Shown here: positions 25,565 to 33,448 of the stretch, in pieces
How positions within the stretch are numbered: position 1 is the stretch's first letter
Layout of the letters: each line of letters begins with the position of its first letter
Source: Pseudarthrobacter sulfonivorans
GTDB lineage: Bacteria > Actinomycetota > Actinomycetes > Actinomycetales > Micrococcaceae
NCBI RefSeq assembly: GCF_024391045.1
Contig: NZ_JANFCZ010000001.1
Location: 1-64,000 of the forward strand
Direction of reading: 5' to 3'
Length of the DNA: 64,000 nt
Translations under genes and position numbers: made by a program
Notes under the pieces: generated by a model
Database searches by the model: none
The model's input: the letters and a program-made list of their open reading frames with translations, nothing else
Told to the model about the DNA's origin: nothing

Positions 25565-26602
25565 ATGGCTTCCGGCCGCAAACCGCTCGACGAGCTGCGT
25601 GAGACCATCGGCCACCTGGCCGATCAGCTCAAGCTGCCCGGCGGTTCCGAGCGCGTCGACGACCTGGTGGGCGATCTCATCGGTGTACGGCCCGGGCCGG
25701 CCCGGCCGTTGTCCGAGCTGCAGGCTGAACTCGACGCGCTGGTGGGACTGGAGACGGTGAAGGAACAGGTGCGGGCCCTCGTGGCGCTGCTTCAGGTCCA
25801 GGCCCGCCGCAAGGCGCACGGCCTCCCGGAGGTGGCCACCTCACAGCACCTGGTGTTCCTGGGAAACCCGGGCACGGGCAAGACCACGGTGGCGCGGCTT
25901 CTGGCCGAGATGTACCGGGCCGTCGGCCTGCTGCAGAAAGGCCATCTGGTGGAGGTGGACCGTTCGGGCCTGGTGGGGCAGTACGTCGGCCAGACCGCCA
26001 TCAAGACGGACCGGGTGATCCGGCGTGCCCTGGACGGTGTTCTGTTCATCGACGAGGCCTACGCGCTGGCCCCGGAGGACGGCCGGATGGACTTCGGCCC
26101 CGAGGCGATCGAGGTCCTGCTCAAGCGCATGGAGGACCACCGCCACCGCCTGGTGGTGATCGTTGCCGGGTACCCGCGGCTGATGGAGTCCTTCCTGCTC
26201 TCGAATCCCGGACTGCGCTCCCGGTTCGCCCGCGAGATCACGTTCCCCGACTACTCGGTGGACGCCCTCCAGACGATCTTCCACCAGATGCTGGCCCAGC
26301 ACGAGTACACGCTGGAGCCGGGGGCGGACCAGATGCTGCGCCGCATCTTCACTGGGCTCCACGCGGGCGAGGACTCCGGCAACGCCCGGTTTGCTCGCAC
26401 TTTGTTCGAGCAGGCGATCAACCGCCAGGCGCTGCGGCTCTCGCTCGACGAGGAACAAAGCCTGGACGCGCTCGACCGCGAGGCCGTCATGACCATCACC
26501 ACGGACGACATCGTCGGGGCCGCGCTGGCCTTGGGCGAGGAGCCGGAGCCGGAACCTGGGCCGGAGCCGGAGCGGCCACGCTGGTGGCACTGGCTGGTCT
26601 GA
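25565..26602 (+). CDS. CbxX/SpoVK-type AAA+ ATPase
   Basis: 345 residues. After a helical N-terminus, the AAA core begins [26 protein letters not shown], with Walker [10 protein letters not shown] (about residues 99-107), Walker [11 protein letters not shown] (about 159-168), a sensor region [14 protein letters not shown] and an arginine-finger region [11 protein letters not shown]. This is the CbxX/CfqX/SpoVK family, which remodels protein complexes; members act on Rubisco (CbbX) or in type VII secretion (EccA), but neither partner is present here. The C-terminus is a Glu/Pro stretch ending RWWHWLV. No operon partner is evident. Confidence 0.87.
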   Translation: MASGRKPLDELRETIGHLADQLKLPGGSERVDDLVGDLIGVRPGPARPLSELQAELDALVGLETVKEQVRALVALLQVQARRKAHGLPEVATSQHLVFLGNPGTGKTTVARLLAEMYRAVGLLQKGHLVEVDRSGLVGQYVGQTAIKTDRVIRRALDGVLFIDEAYALAPEDGRMDFGPEAIEVLLKRMEDHRHRLVVIVAGYPRLMESFLLSNPGLRSRFAREITFPDYSVDALQTIFHQMLAQHEYTLEPGADQMLRRIFTGLHAGEDSGNARFARTLFEQAINRQALRLSLDEEQSLDALDREAVMTITTDDIVGAALALGEEPEPEPGPEPERPRWWHWLV

Positions 26603-26669
26603 CCGCGACAGCCAGGGCTGGTCGCAGGAGGAGATCTGAACGCGTCAGGTCCACGAGGTTGATGAGGTC

Positions 26670-27254
26670 ATGAACCGCCGCGGAGCCAGTGAACACCGCC
26701 GCCGCCTTGTGGAAGGCCTGCACGGATTCGTCGTGGAGCTTGGGGCTGGGGCCGGGCCCTCCTTCTCGCTCTACCCGCCGGCGGTCACCCATGTCCTGGC
26801 CGTTGAACCGGACGACTACCTTCGGGGACTTGCCCTGCAGGAGGCACGCACGGCCCCCGTCAGGGTGACGGTGATTCCCGGAACCGCTGAGCACGTCCCG
26901 GCGGACACTGCCAGCGTTGACGCCGTGGTGGTCAGCCTGGTTCTGTGCAGTGTCCAGGATCAGGGCGCTGTCCTGGCGGAGATCCGGCGCATTTTGAAGC
27001 CGGGCGGGACGTTGGCCTACTACGAACACGTCCGCTCCGAACGGCCCCTCGTGGCAGCGGTTGAAGACCTGCTGACGCCTGTCTGGCAGCGCGCCGCCGG
27101 TGGATGCCACCCCAACAGGGACACGCTCAGTGCCATCAGGGCGGCCGGCTTCACCGTTCGGGACCATGAACGGTTCGGCTTCGCGCCTACTGCCCTGGCC
27201 CCTTCCGTGGCCCACATCCTGGGCAAGGCCACGAGCCCGGGCTTGCCCGGCTGA
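26670..27254 (+). CDS. Class I SAM-dependent methyltransferase
   Basis: 194 residues. Motif I VELGAGAGPSFSLYP, the acidic residue after strand 2 (VLAVEPDDYLR), VTVIPGTAEHVPAD and the motif RRILKPGGTLAYYEHV define a UbiE/Methyltransf_11 fold. Close relatives carry some 20-30 extra residues before the EHRRRLVEGLHG helix; here an in-frame TGA at 26637 limits the N-terminus, so the gene is slightly short, perhaps truncated. Substrate unknown. It sits 67 bases after the AAA gene and 21 bases before the VOC gene. Confidence 0.8.
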   Translation: MNRRGASEHRRRLVEGLHGFVVELGAGAGPSFSLYPPAVTHVLAVEPDDYLRGLALQEARTAPVRVTVIPGTAEHVPADTASVDAVVVSLVLCSVQDQGAVLAEIRRILKPGGTLAYYEHVRSERPLVAAVEDLLTPVWQRAAGGCHPNRDTLSAIRAAGFTVRDHERFGFAPTALAPSVAHILGKATSPGLPG

Positions 27255-27275
27255 ACGAACCGTACACTGGGGGTC

Positions 27276-27653
27276 ATGGTCTCCCGTATCAGCGAACTGG
27301 TCCTGAACTGCGCCGATCCCGAACTGCTCGCGCGGTTCTGGTGTGGCGTCCTTGGCTACGTCGAGCTTGACCGGGAGGACGGCGCCATCGAGATCGGCCC
27401 GGCCGATGCCGGGTTCGGTGGCTTGCAGCCCACCATCATCCTGAGCCCCAGCACCAATCCGCGGACCGGACGGCTGCCACTGCACATCGACGTGAACCCG
27501 ATGGACCGGGACCAGGACGCCGAGCTGGAACGGTTGCTGGCCCTCGGCGCCCGCCCGGCCGACGTCGGGCAGGCCGGCGGCGAGCAGTGGCACGTGCTGG
27601 CGGATCCTGAGGGCAACGAGTTCTGCCTCCTGCGCAGGCGGCTCGACGCCTAA
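27276..27653 (+). CDS. VOC family protein (glyoxalase/dioxygenase fold)
   Basis: 125 residues. ISELVLNCADPELLARFWCGVLGY is the typical opening of the Glyoxalase_6 group, and WHVLADPEGNEFCLL is the typical end, giving one full beta-alpha-beta-beta-beta pair of modules. The His in LPLHIDVNP and the Glu in GNEFCLL are in the usual metal-ligand places. Actinobacteria have many such proteins of unknown substrate, some acting in detoxification. Its start is 21 bases after the methyltransferase gene. Confidence 0.85.
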   Translation: MVSRISELVLNCADPELLARFWCGVLGYVELDREDGAIEIGPADAGFGGLQPTIILSPSTNPRTGRLPLHIDVNPMDRDQDAELERLLALGARPADVGQAGGEQWHVLADPEGNEFCLLRRRLDA

Positions 27654-27828
27654 GCCGCGGCAGGGCCCCTTCGGTGAGGCACCCAAGGAGGCGCCGCCGT
27701 CGGACGTTCCCCGAAGCGACTCTGCCGTCGCCTGCTCCAACGCTCTCGCACTTTTGGGTGCCCGGCGGGTCCGAGGGGTCACAGACGTCAAGCAGTGCAA
27801 GTGCTGGCAAAGGGATGTTCGAGCCGGT

Positions 27829-28671
27829 CTACGCCTTCTCGATGAAGCCGTCATTGGTAAGACGGAGAGCCGCTGTCATCGTGGGGCTTCCAAGCTGAAG
27901 CTGACCTTCCTCGCGATTCACCCGGACGAACTTGCCAAGGTCATCGAGCATCGTGGGCTTCGATGCCAGGATCAAGTCGAGCGCATTCTCAACCTGCTTG
28001 GGCGTCAGCGCTTGAACTGCACTGGCCAGCTCAGCCGTAAGTCCCCCATCTTCTACGCGAGCATTGGCCAGGAGCCGCATCTTCATATTGACGAATTCCT
28101 GGGCGATGAGTGCTTCGGCGAAGTGCTGTCGCGCCTCGGCGCTGGTTATGTTTGCCTCGTACGTTCTGAGGGCGTCACCGACCGCGTACGTCTCTTCGAC
28201 GGAGATAGTTTGGGCGTCAGTTGTAAGCACGTCCGATCCTGCATGCTTGTCTGCCCTGCGCCGCGCCTTGCGCTCCTGCCATTGGTCCCGCTTCTTGTTG
28301 AAGAACGGGATCATGCGCTCGTGCCAGAGGCGCTGTAGGCGCGGCTGCGCCCACTCAGTGGCTTTGGCGAGGGCGAGCATGACGAGGAGTCCGAGCACTT
28401 CCTCAAGTTCCTCTTGCTCACGTGTTTTTTGGCGCGGAAGCTCGATGTATTCATCGGAGAAGGTGAAGTGAGGGTCCCTAGGTGTCGGCTCGTTCGCAGC
28501 GCTCTCGCTACCATCCTTGAGGCGAATTTCGACGTGCTCGGGCCCCTTGTCGGTGGAATTAGGTGTGAAGCCGCGACTCCATCCTTCCGTCTTCTTCGAG
28601 TCCGCCAGGCGCCCACCCTTAGGCATCCGTATGACTGCATCTACCTCGATGTAGTCCTCGCTTCTAGCCAC
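27829..28671 (-). CDS. Hypothetical protein
   Basis: 280 residues. The first 90 are polar and basic-acidic mixed (YIEVDAVIRMPKGGRL, DPHFTFSDEYIELPRQK). A moderately hydrophobic segment follows (EVLGLLVMLALAKATEWAQPRL), perhaps membrane-associated, then a strongly basic patch (KKRDQWQERKARRRADK). The C-terminal half is helical (SAEARQHFAEALIAQEFVNMKMRLL, VQALTPKQVENALDLILA). No family is recognised. Base composition is lower in GC than the genes on either side, which suggests later acquisition. Confidence 0.6.
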   Translation of the reverse strand: MARSEDYIEVDAVIRMPKGGRLADSKKTEGWSRGFTPNSTDKGPEHVEIRLKDGSESAANEPTPRDPHFTFSDEYIELPRQKTREQEELEEVLGLLVMLALAKATEWAQPRLQRLWHERMIPFFNKKRDQWQERKARRRADKHAGSDVLTTDAQTISVEETYAVGDALRTYEANITSAEARQHFAEALIAQEFVNMKMRLLANARVEDGGLTAELASAVQALTPKQVENALDLILASKPTMLDDLGKFVRVNREEGQLQLGSPTMTAALRLTNDGFIEKA

Positions 28672-28888
28672 GATCCGCCTTCCGTTGGCGCCACGGGCAC
28701 CGCGTGCCGCTCAATGTCATGCGCCTCACTATAGGCCTCGGGTGGGCTGAAAGGGGATCCTCGTGGGGCGGGCAAACATCACGGGGAGAATCGACCCGGG
28801 ATGATTTCGAATGCGGGAAAGCCGGTCGGTGCCTTATGGAGTACGACCGCCTCCACGTTGCGAGGACGCTCTGTTACAGTCAGGCCCC

Positions 28889-29566
28889 ATGACCGAACTC
28901 CGTCTCGGCCCTTCCGGCACCGTCGGCTTCCTCCACACGGCCCAGGTCCACGTGGCCACGTTCGAAACCCTGTCCCAGGAGCTCCTGCCCTCCGCCCGCA
29001 CGGTCCACCGGGTAGATCCTGACGCTTTGGAGCTTGCCCGGCAGGACGGAACCGCGGAATCGGTGCGCGCCGTCGTCGCTGCCCACCTTGCGGAACTCCG
29101 GAAGGCCGGGTGCGAGGTGGTCCTGTGCACCTGCTCAACGCTCGGCGAGGTAGCGGAAGAACTGTCGGGCGACGGCCTTCGGGTGATCCGGATCGACCGG
29201 CCGATGCTTCGCCGGGCCGTGACGCTCGGCCCGCGAATCGGCGTCGTCGCGGCGATCGCCAGCACGGTCGGGCCCACCACGAGAGTCCTCGCCGAGGAGG
29301 CTGCGGACGCCGGAGCCGATGTGTCGCTTAAGGTCAGCGTCGTGGATGGAGCGTGGGATGCCTTCCTCAGCGGAGATGCGGAGCTCTATCACTCCCGCAT
29401 CGCGGAGGCGGCGCGTGCCCTCGCAGACTGTTGCGACGCCGTCGTCCTCGCCCAGGCGAGCATGGAACCCGCCGCCACCCGGCTGTCCGGGCTCGCGACA
29501 CCCGTCCTGACAAGCCCCCGTGCCGCGGTCGAAGCGATGGCCGCGGGCATCCCGTCCCTTGGGTAG
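28889..29566 (+). CDS. Asp/Glu/hydantoin racemase-like protein
   Basis: 225 residues from ATG 28889. The fold is marked by VGFLHTAQVHVATFETL, VVLCTCSTLGEVAEEL and RIGVVAAIASTVGPTTRVL. The first catalytic cysteine is present (C80 or C82, CTCST). At the second site, where family members have a cysteine after VVLA, this protein reads VVLAQASM (A190), so the usual two-base racemase mechanism may be lost; arylmalonate-decarboxylase-like or other single-cysteine chemistry is possible. The frame is open 26 codons upstream, without coding character. It is followed by the DUF2087 gene 34 bases on. Confidence 0.75.
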   Translation: MTELRLGPSGTVGFLHTAQVHVATFETLSQELLPSARTVHRVDPDALELARQDGTAESVRAVVAAHLAELRKAGCEVVLCTCSTLGEVAEELSGDGLRVIRIDRPMLRRAVTLGPRIGVVAAIASTVGPTTRVLAEEAADAGADVSLKVSVVDGAWDAFLSGDAELYHSRIAEAARALADCCDAVVLAQASMEPAATRLSGLATPVLTSPRAAVEAMAAGIPSLG

Positions 29567-29600
29567 CTCCGCTCCGAATAGCAATGGGAGGTGGAGGCAC

Positions 29601-30110
29601 ATGAACGGACCGTCCGCTCACAGCGGGCCGCACTGGCGCCGGGTGATGGCGGCGCTTGCCAACCGGGACGCGCGGACCGCTTATGCGCAGATCGTGCTCG
29701 GTGAGGATGTCCATGCCGACGCGAAGGAGCAGCGCCGTGCCCGGGCAATCGCCATCTTGCTGGTGGCCGGGCTGGTGGAGCCGTCCGGGGACAACCGTTA
29801 CCAGGCAGCCGAGACGGTCTTCCGGGAGTTGCTGTCCCAGCAGCCCAAGCGCCAGCCAAAGACCGGGGTGGACCGTTTCCTGCGCCTGGGCAGGATCGAC
29901 AGGTACCCGGCCAGTGCGGCGGACCGGCGCGAGCTCCTGGCCTGGATCGTCAGCGAAGCCATCCAGCCGGGGGAGGACCTCACGGAGCGGCAGGTGAATG
30001 AGCGGCTGCTGAGCTACACGGAGGACGTGGTGCTGCTGCGCCGCTACCTTGTGGATTTCGGGCTGCTGGAGAGGACCGCATCGGGGTCCTCGTATTGCCG
30101 GCCGGAATGA
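29601..30110 (+). CDS. DUF2087 domain-containing protein (putative transcriptional regulator)
   Basis: 169 residues from ATG 29601, preceded by GGAGG at 29588-29592. The N-terminal part (HWRRVMAALANRDARTAYAQIVLGED, RRARAIAILLVAGLVEPSG) looks like a winged helix. The C-terminal part, DRFLRLGRIDRYPASAADRRELLAWI...LTERQVNERLLSYTEDVVLLRRYLVDFGLLERT, is a clear DUF2087. The pairing with an ArsR-like head suggests a regulator; target unknown. Confidence 0.82.
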   Translation: MNGPSAHSGPHWRRVMAALANRDARTAYAQIVLGEDVHADAKEQRRARAIAILLVAGLVEPSGDNRYQAAETVFRELLSQQPKRQPKTGVDRFLRLGRIDRYPASAADRRELLAWIVSEAIQPGEDLTERQVNERLLSYTEDVVLLRRYLVDFGLLERTASGSSYCRPE

Positions 30111-30135
30111 GCACCGGCAGCTTAATCACCAGAGC

Positions 30136-30711
30136 TTAGAGCGGCTGCCTTTCGCCGACGCCCACTGAACCGCCGGGCAGAACGTAGTTCCGCCGTCGTT
30201 CTTGTATACGTTCCTGTTGGCCCGGCGACGGAATTCTGGCGCCTTTCGCCCTGTTGCAGCGGGCGCACGCCGCGACGAAGTTTTGCAGGCTCGTGGAGCC
30301 ACCTTTGGACCACGGGTAGAAGTGATCCCCGTGCTCGGCTGGACGGGAACACCGGCGCCTGAATCCGGCTTCCATTTCGCATTGGCCGGCTGCGCGGGCC
30401 ATCCCCTCGCGGCGCTGCTGGCGCGTGAAGCGCCTAACCGGATCCCGGCGTCGGACGTCGCGGCCCACTACGACTGCCGCCACGATGGCAAGGGCCACCA
30501 GCAAGCCTCCAGGCAGTGCAATTGCCTCCAGGACGCGGCTGGCCATGCCCTGGAGCACGCCCGTTACGCCGGAGATGCCCGGTCCCGAAGCTGTCACCGC
30601 GCTATTCGGCATGAGGGACAGGAGTATCGAAAATCCCAACCACAGAATCGTTGCCGAATAGGCTAATTTGAGCGTCTGCCGGCTCCAGTAGATGCGTCTC
30701 AACTCCACCAT
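30136..30711 (-). CDS. Membrane-anchored HNH endonuclease-like protein
   Basis: 191 residues from ATG 30711; a GTG at 30747 would overlap the upstream lipoprotein gene by 13 bases. Two hydrophobic segments (ATILWLGFSILLSLM and GGLLVALAIVAAVVVG) precede a cytosolic HNH domain: CEMEAGFRRRCSRP, DHFYPWSKGG, NFVAACARCNRAKG, with the His, Asn and zinc cysteines in order. HNH proteins with membrane anchors are frequent in actinobacteria and of unknown role. Its gene follows the lipoprotein gene on the same strand at 23 bases, so they are probably cotranscribed. Confidence 0.75.
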   Translation of the reverse strand: MVELRRIYWSRQTLKLAYSATILWLGFSILLSLMPNSAVTASGPGISGVTGVLQGMASRVLEAIALPGGLLVALAIVAAVVVGRDVRRRDPVRRFTRQQRREGMARAAGQCEMEAGFRRRCSRPAEHGDHFYPWSKGGSTSLQNFVAACARCNRAKGARIPSPGQQERIQERRRNYVLPGGSVGVGERQPL

Positions 30712-30734
30712 AGAGTTATCCGCCACCGCGCCGG

Positions 30735-31490
30735 TTACCGTTCGCACCCCACACCGTCCCGATCGTTGTCGAGACCATAGATGTCTGTTCCAATGACGGT
30801 GACAGGTCCCCTCACATACGCAGGCCCGTTACCGCTTCCTCCGGCGCAATCGACGTCAGACGCGATGGGCACACATGCTCCCGCGTAGTTCGGGTCGCAT
30901 CCGGACGGTGCCGCTGGGGCGGCAGGCCGCACAGGCGCCTGCACCTTAGCGGCTGCCGCTGCGGCAGCTGCTTGCTGCTGGCGGGCTGTCTCAGCGGCAG
31001 CGGCCGCCTGACGGGCCGCTTCCGCAGCGGCCTGGTCTGCTGCTGCCTTGGCGGCGGCTTCCTGGGCCGCCTTGTCCGCGGCCGCCTTCTCCGCGACCTT
31101 AGCTGCCGCCGCCGCCCTCGCATCAGTTACGCGTTTCGATTCCGACTGCTCCAGCCACTGCAGTTTTCCGGCATCGGTCATGGTGCAAATAAAGACCTTC
31201 GGCGAATACTTTTCGGTCGCATTTTCGGTGAGGCAGGCAGACGAGGCCGGCGCGGTTGGAGTGGGGGTCGGCGATGCCGTGGAGGATGCGGACTCGCTCG
31301 ACGGGGAAACAGCGAGGGAGGCCGCGGATTGGCCTCCGCAGGCTGTCGCTGAAATGACTACGGCGACCGACAGAGCCACACCAGCCACCCGCCGTCGGGA
31401 AATCCGTGGCTGCGGCCAAGGCCGGACCAAAAGGCCAACTCCTTTGTTGACAGGCTTCGGCGCGTCATTGCGACCAAAGAATGTATTCAT
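30735..31490 (-). CDS. Excalibur calcium-binding domain lipoprotein
   Basis: 251 residues. The N-terminus is long and basic, then a hydrophobic stretch ends in a lipobox-like VISATAC. A Ser/Thr/Pro linker is followed by about 80 residues of Ala-rich, Lys/Glu/Gln-containing helix (coiled-coil type, AAAAAKVAEKAAADKAAQEA) and a Pro/Ala stretch. The C-terminus YGLDNDRDGVGCER is the excalibur motif, DxDxDGxxCE, which binds calcium. Such proteins are cell-surface; some accompany secreted nucleases. GGGGG at about 10 bases precedes the ATG. Confidence 0.82.
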   Translation of the reverse strand: MNTFFGRNDAPKPVNKGVGLLVRPWPQPRISRRRVAGVALSVAVVISATACGGQSAASLAVSPSSESASSTASPTPTPTAPASSACLTENATEKYSPKVFICTMTDAGKLQWLEQSESKRVTDARAAAAAKVAEKAAADKAAQEAAAKAAADQAAAEAARQAAAAAETARQQQAAAAAAAAKVQAPVRPAAPAAPSGCDPNYAGACVPIASDVDCAGGSGNGPAYVRGPVTVIGTDIYGLDNDRDGVGCER

Positions 31491-31902
31491 TTATTGCCCC
31501 CATTTGTTCAAGTAGATGCGAAGCGTTCGCACAGCATGACCCGCGGCCTGCTGTTGGCAGGGAAATGAGCAGGGCCATCCAAGCAAGTCTGATGCCCGAG
31601 CCTCAACGTCTGCTCAACTTCGTCCCAGGTTTGGCGCAGGAACAGGGACGACTCGATAGGCGGCTCGTGACCGTCACGGCGGCCGACGGCATTGGCGACG
31701 CGGGCGAAGCGCTGCAACCGCACTCCGAAATGGTCTTCAGGTGCCCATAAAGCGGGATTATCGACACCATTCACCAAAATTGCTTGACTTATAGACACTA
31801 AATAGCGTTTCATGGTGGAAATCAGTAATCATGATGTGGATCACAGGCAGGCTAGACCGCCGTCACACCTGACCCGCAGATGAAACCGAAAAAGGAGTGC
31901 GA
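31491..31902. promoter_or_regulatory. 412-bp intergenic region upstream of the DUF5058 operon
   Basis: A 101-codon minus-strand frame (31508-31813) is present, but it has no family likeness and I leave it uncalled. The end nearer the operon is AT-richer and holds ATGA-TGTGGA-TCAC at 31831-31844, resembling GTGA-N6-TCAC (CRP/GlxR-like) sites. AAAGGAG at 31891-31897 serves the ATG at 31903. Confidence 0.4.
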
Positions 31903-32637
31903 ATGCACAGCTTCGCCGTTGACCCGGGTTCCACCGACATCACACCGGTGTCCTTCCACCCCGTCCTCTGGATCTGCGCCGCCGCCGTGTTTGCGGTCAT
32001 CGTGCTCCAGTCCGTCATTTACCTGCGGGCCATCCGCAAGGCCGCCGGCTCGGCCAACCTCACCGACGCACAGGTGACGGGTTCGCTCCGGCGCGGCGGC
32101 ATCGCCGCGATCGGCCCCTCGCTCGCCGTCGCCCTCGTTGCCGTCTCGCTGCTCCCGCTCTTCAGCACCCCGGCCGTGCTGACCCGCATCGGCCTGGTGG
32201 GCTCCGCTGCGTTCGACGTCGCCGCGGCCGGCCTCGCCGCGCAGTCACAGGGTGCGCAGCTCGGCGGCCCCACCTACACCCAGAAGGTCTTCGCGATCGG
32301 CTTCGCCGCCATGACCCTGGGCGGCCTTGTGTGGATGCTTACCGCGCTCATCCTCACGCCCATCCTGTCCAAGGGCGACAAGACGCTGCGCAAGGTCAAC
32401 CCCGCCATCATGACCGTGGTCCCCACGGCCGCCATCCTCGCCGCGTTCTTTACGCTCGCGTTCACCGAAACCACCAAATCAGGGGTCCACATTCTGGTGC
32501 TGCTTGTCTCGGCGGCCGTGATGGGCCTCTGCATCGCGGCCGCGAAATTCCTGGACAAGCCCTGGCTGCGCGAGTGGGGCCTCGGCATCGCCATCTTCGT
32601 GGCCCTCGCCGCCGCCTTCTTTGTCACCGCCAAGTAG
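31903..32637 (+). CDS. DUF5058 family membrane protein
   Basis: 244 residues from ATG 31903 with AAAGGAG upstream. Six or seven hydrophobic segments are visible (ICAAAVFAVIVLQSVIYL, GPSLAVALVAVSLLPLF, IGFAAMTLGGLVWMLTALIL, VVPTAAILAAFFTLAF, VLLVSAAVMGLCIAAAKF, GIAIFVALAAAFFVTA). The order matches DUF5058, a transporter-like family with no known substrate. The next gene, also membrane-embedded, starts 22 bases downstream, and an M20 amidohydrolase follows; together they suggest uptake and hydrolysis of an acylated or amidated compound. Confidence 0.78.
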   Translation: MHSFAVDPGSTDITPVSFHPVLWICAAAVFAVIVLQSVIYLRAIRKAAGSANLTDAQVTGSLRRGGIAAIGPSLAVALVAVSLLPLFSTPAVLTRIGLVGSAAFDVAAAGLAAQSQGAQLGGPTYTQKVFAIGFAAMTLGGLVWMLTALILTPILSKGDKTLRKVNPAIMTVVPTAAILAAFFTLAFTETTKSGVHILVLLVSAAVMGLCIAAAKFLDKPWLREWGLGIAIFVALAAAFFVTAK

Positions 32638-32659
32638 CACGAGCCCAGGAGAACCGCTC

Positions 32660-33391
32660 ATGTCAACCAAGACCGCATCCCTCGACGGGCTCGCCCAGTT
32701 CGACCGCACCACCTCCATCTGGGGCCCCATCACCCTGGCCCTCGGCTTCCTTGTCTCCCTCGCCGCCGCGCTGTTCGCCGCGTTCGGCACGGGCCTCGGC
32801 ATCACGGGCCAGGAGGTGTGGACCGCCTTCGGCATCGTCTTCGCGACCTTCGGCATCATCGCCGTCGTCGAACCGATCGCCTATTACCCCATCCTTGGAC
32901 GCTCCGCGATGTACCAGGCGTTCATGATCGGCAACATCGCCAACAAGCTGCTTCCCTCCGCGCTCATTGCCCAGACCGATCTCGGCGAGAAGCCGGGCAC
33001 CCGCCGGGCCGAGCTGATCGCGGGCGCTGCGATCATCGGTGCCGCTTTCGTCCACATCATCACGCTCATCGTCCTGGTGGGCTTCCTCGGCACCTGGCTC
33101 CTGGGCCTCCTGCCGGCCGGCGTGGTCGCGGTGGCCCGCCTCTACATCCTCGCCGCCGTCTTCGGCGCCGTGACCGTCCAGGCCGTCGTATCGATGAAGA
33201 ACATGCGAATCACCATCATCGCCGCGGTGGTCTCCGCCGTCGTGGTCTACGGCGTAATCAAGCTCGCACCGGCGCTCGCCAACTACGCCACCGCCATCGC
33301 CGTCGTCGCCGTGATCCTCGTCGCCTGGTTCGCCCGCAAGCGCACCGAGGAGTCCGGGGCACCTGACGCGCCGGTGTCCGCCGGGCACTGA
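32660..33391 (+). CDS. Integral membrane protein, partner of DUF5058
   Basis: 243 residues from ATG 32660, with AGGAG at 32648-32652. Segments such as ITLALGFLVSLAAALFAAF, AFGIVFATFGIIAVVEPIAYYPILG, GAAIIGAAFVHIITLIVLVGF, LYILAAVFGAVTVQAVV and IAVVAVILVAWFARK predict six or so membrane helices. A conserved-looking loop PILGRSAMYQAFMIGNIANKLLPSALIAQ lies between two helices. I know of no characterised relative. The tight spacing to DUF5058 and to the amidohydrolase gene suggests that the two membrane proteins form one transporter. Confidence 0.72.
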   Translation: MSTKTASLDGLAQFDRTTSIWGPITLALGFLVSLAAALFAAFGTGLGITGQEVWTAFGIVFATFGIIAVVEPIAYYPILGRSAMYQAFMIGNIANKLLPSALIAQTDLGEKPGTRRAELIAGAAIIGAAFVHIITLIVLVGFLGTWLLGLLPAGVVAVARLYILAAVFGAVTVQAVVSMKNMRITIIAAVVSAVVVYGVIKLAPALANYATAIAVVAVILVAWFARKRTEESGAPDAPVSAGH

Positions 33392-33448
33392 CCCCGCGAC
33401 CAGCACCGACCAGCACTGACCTGAACCTGAGTGATACGAAAGGCCATC

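Noticed and set aside
24587-25819. 410-codon minus-strand frame over butanediol dehydrogenase
   Set aside because: Shadow of a well-supported gene, rich in His, Gln and Arg, no motif.
27678-27762. Inverted repeat GGCACCCAA ... TTGGGTGCC
   Set aside because: Only 9 bp with a spacer of over 60 bases; expected by chance in GC-rich DNA.
26496-27854. 452-codon minus-strand frame
   Set aside because: Spans three short plus-strand genes with clear domains; no family likeness.
31508-31813. 101-codon minus-strand frame in a 412-bp gap
   Set aside because: No recognised domain, no good binding site and overlaps probable promoter DNA; cannot be supported.
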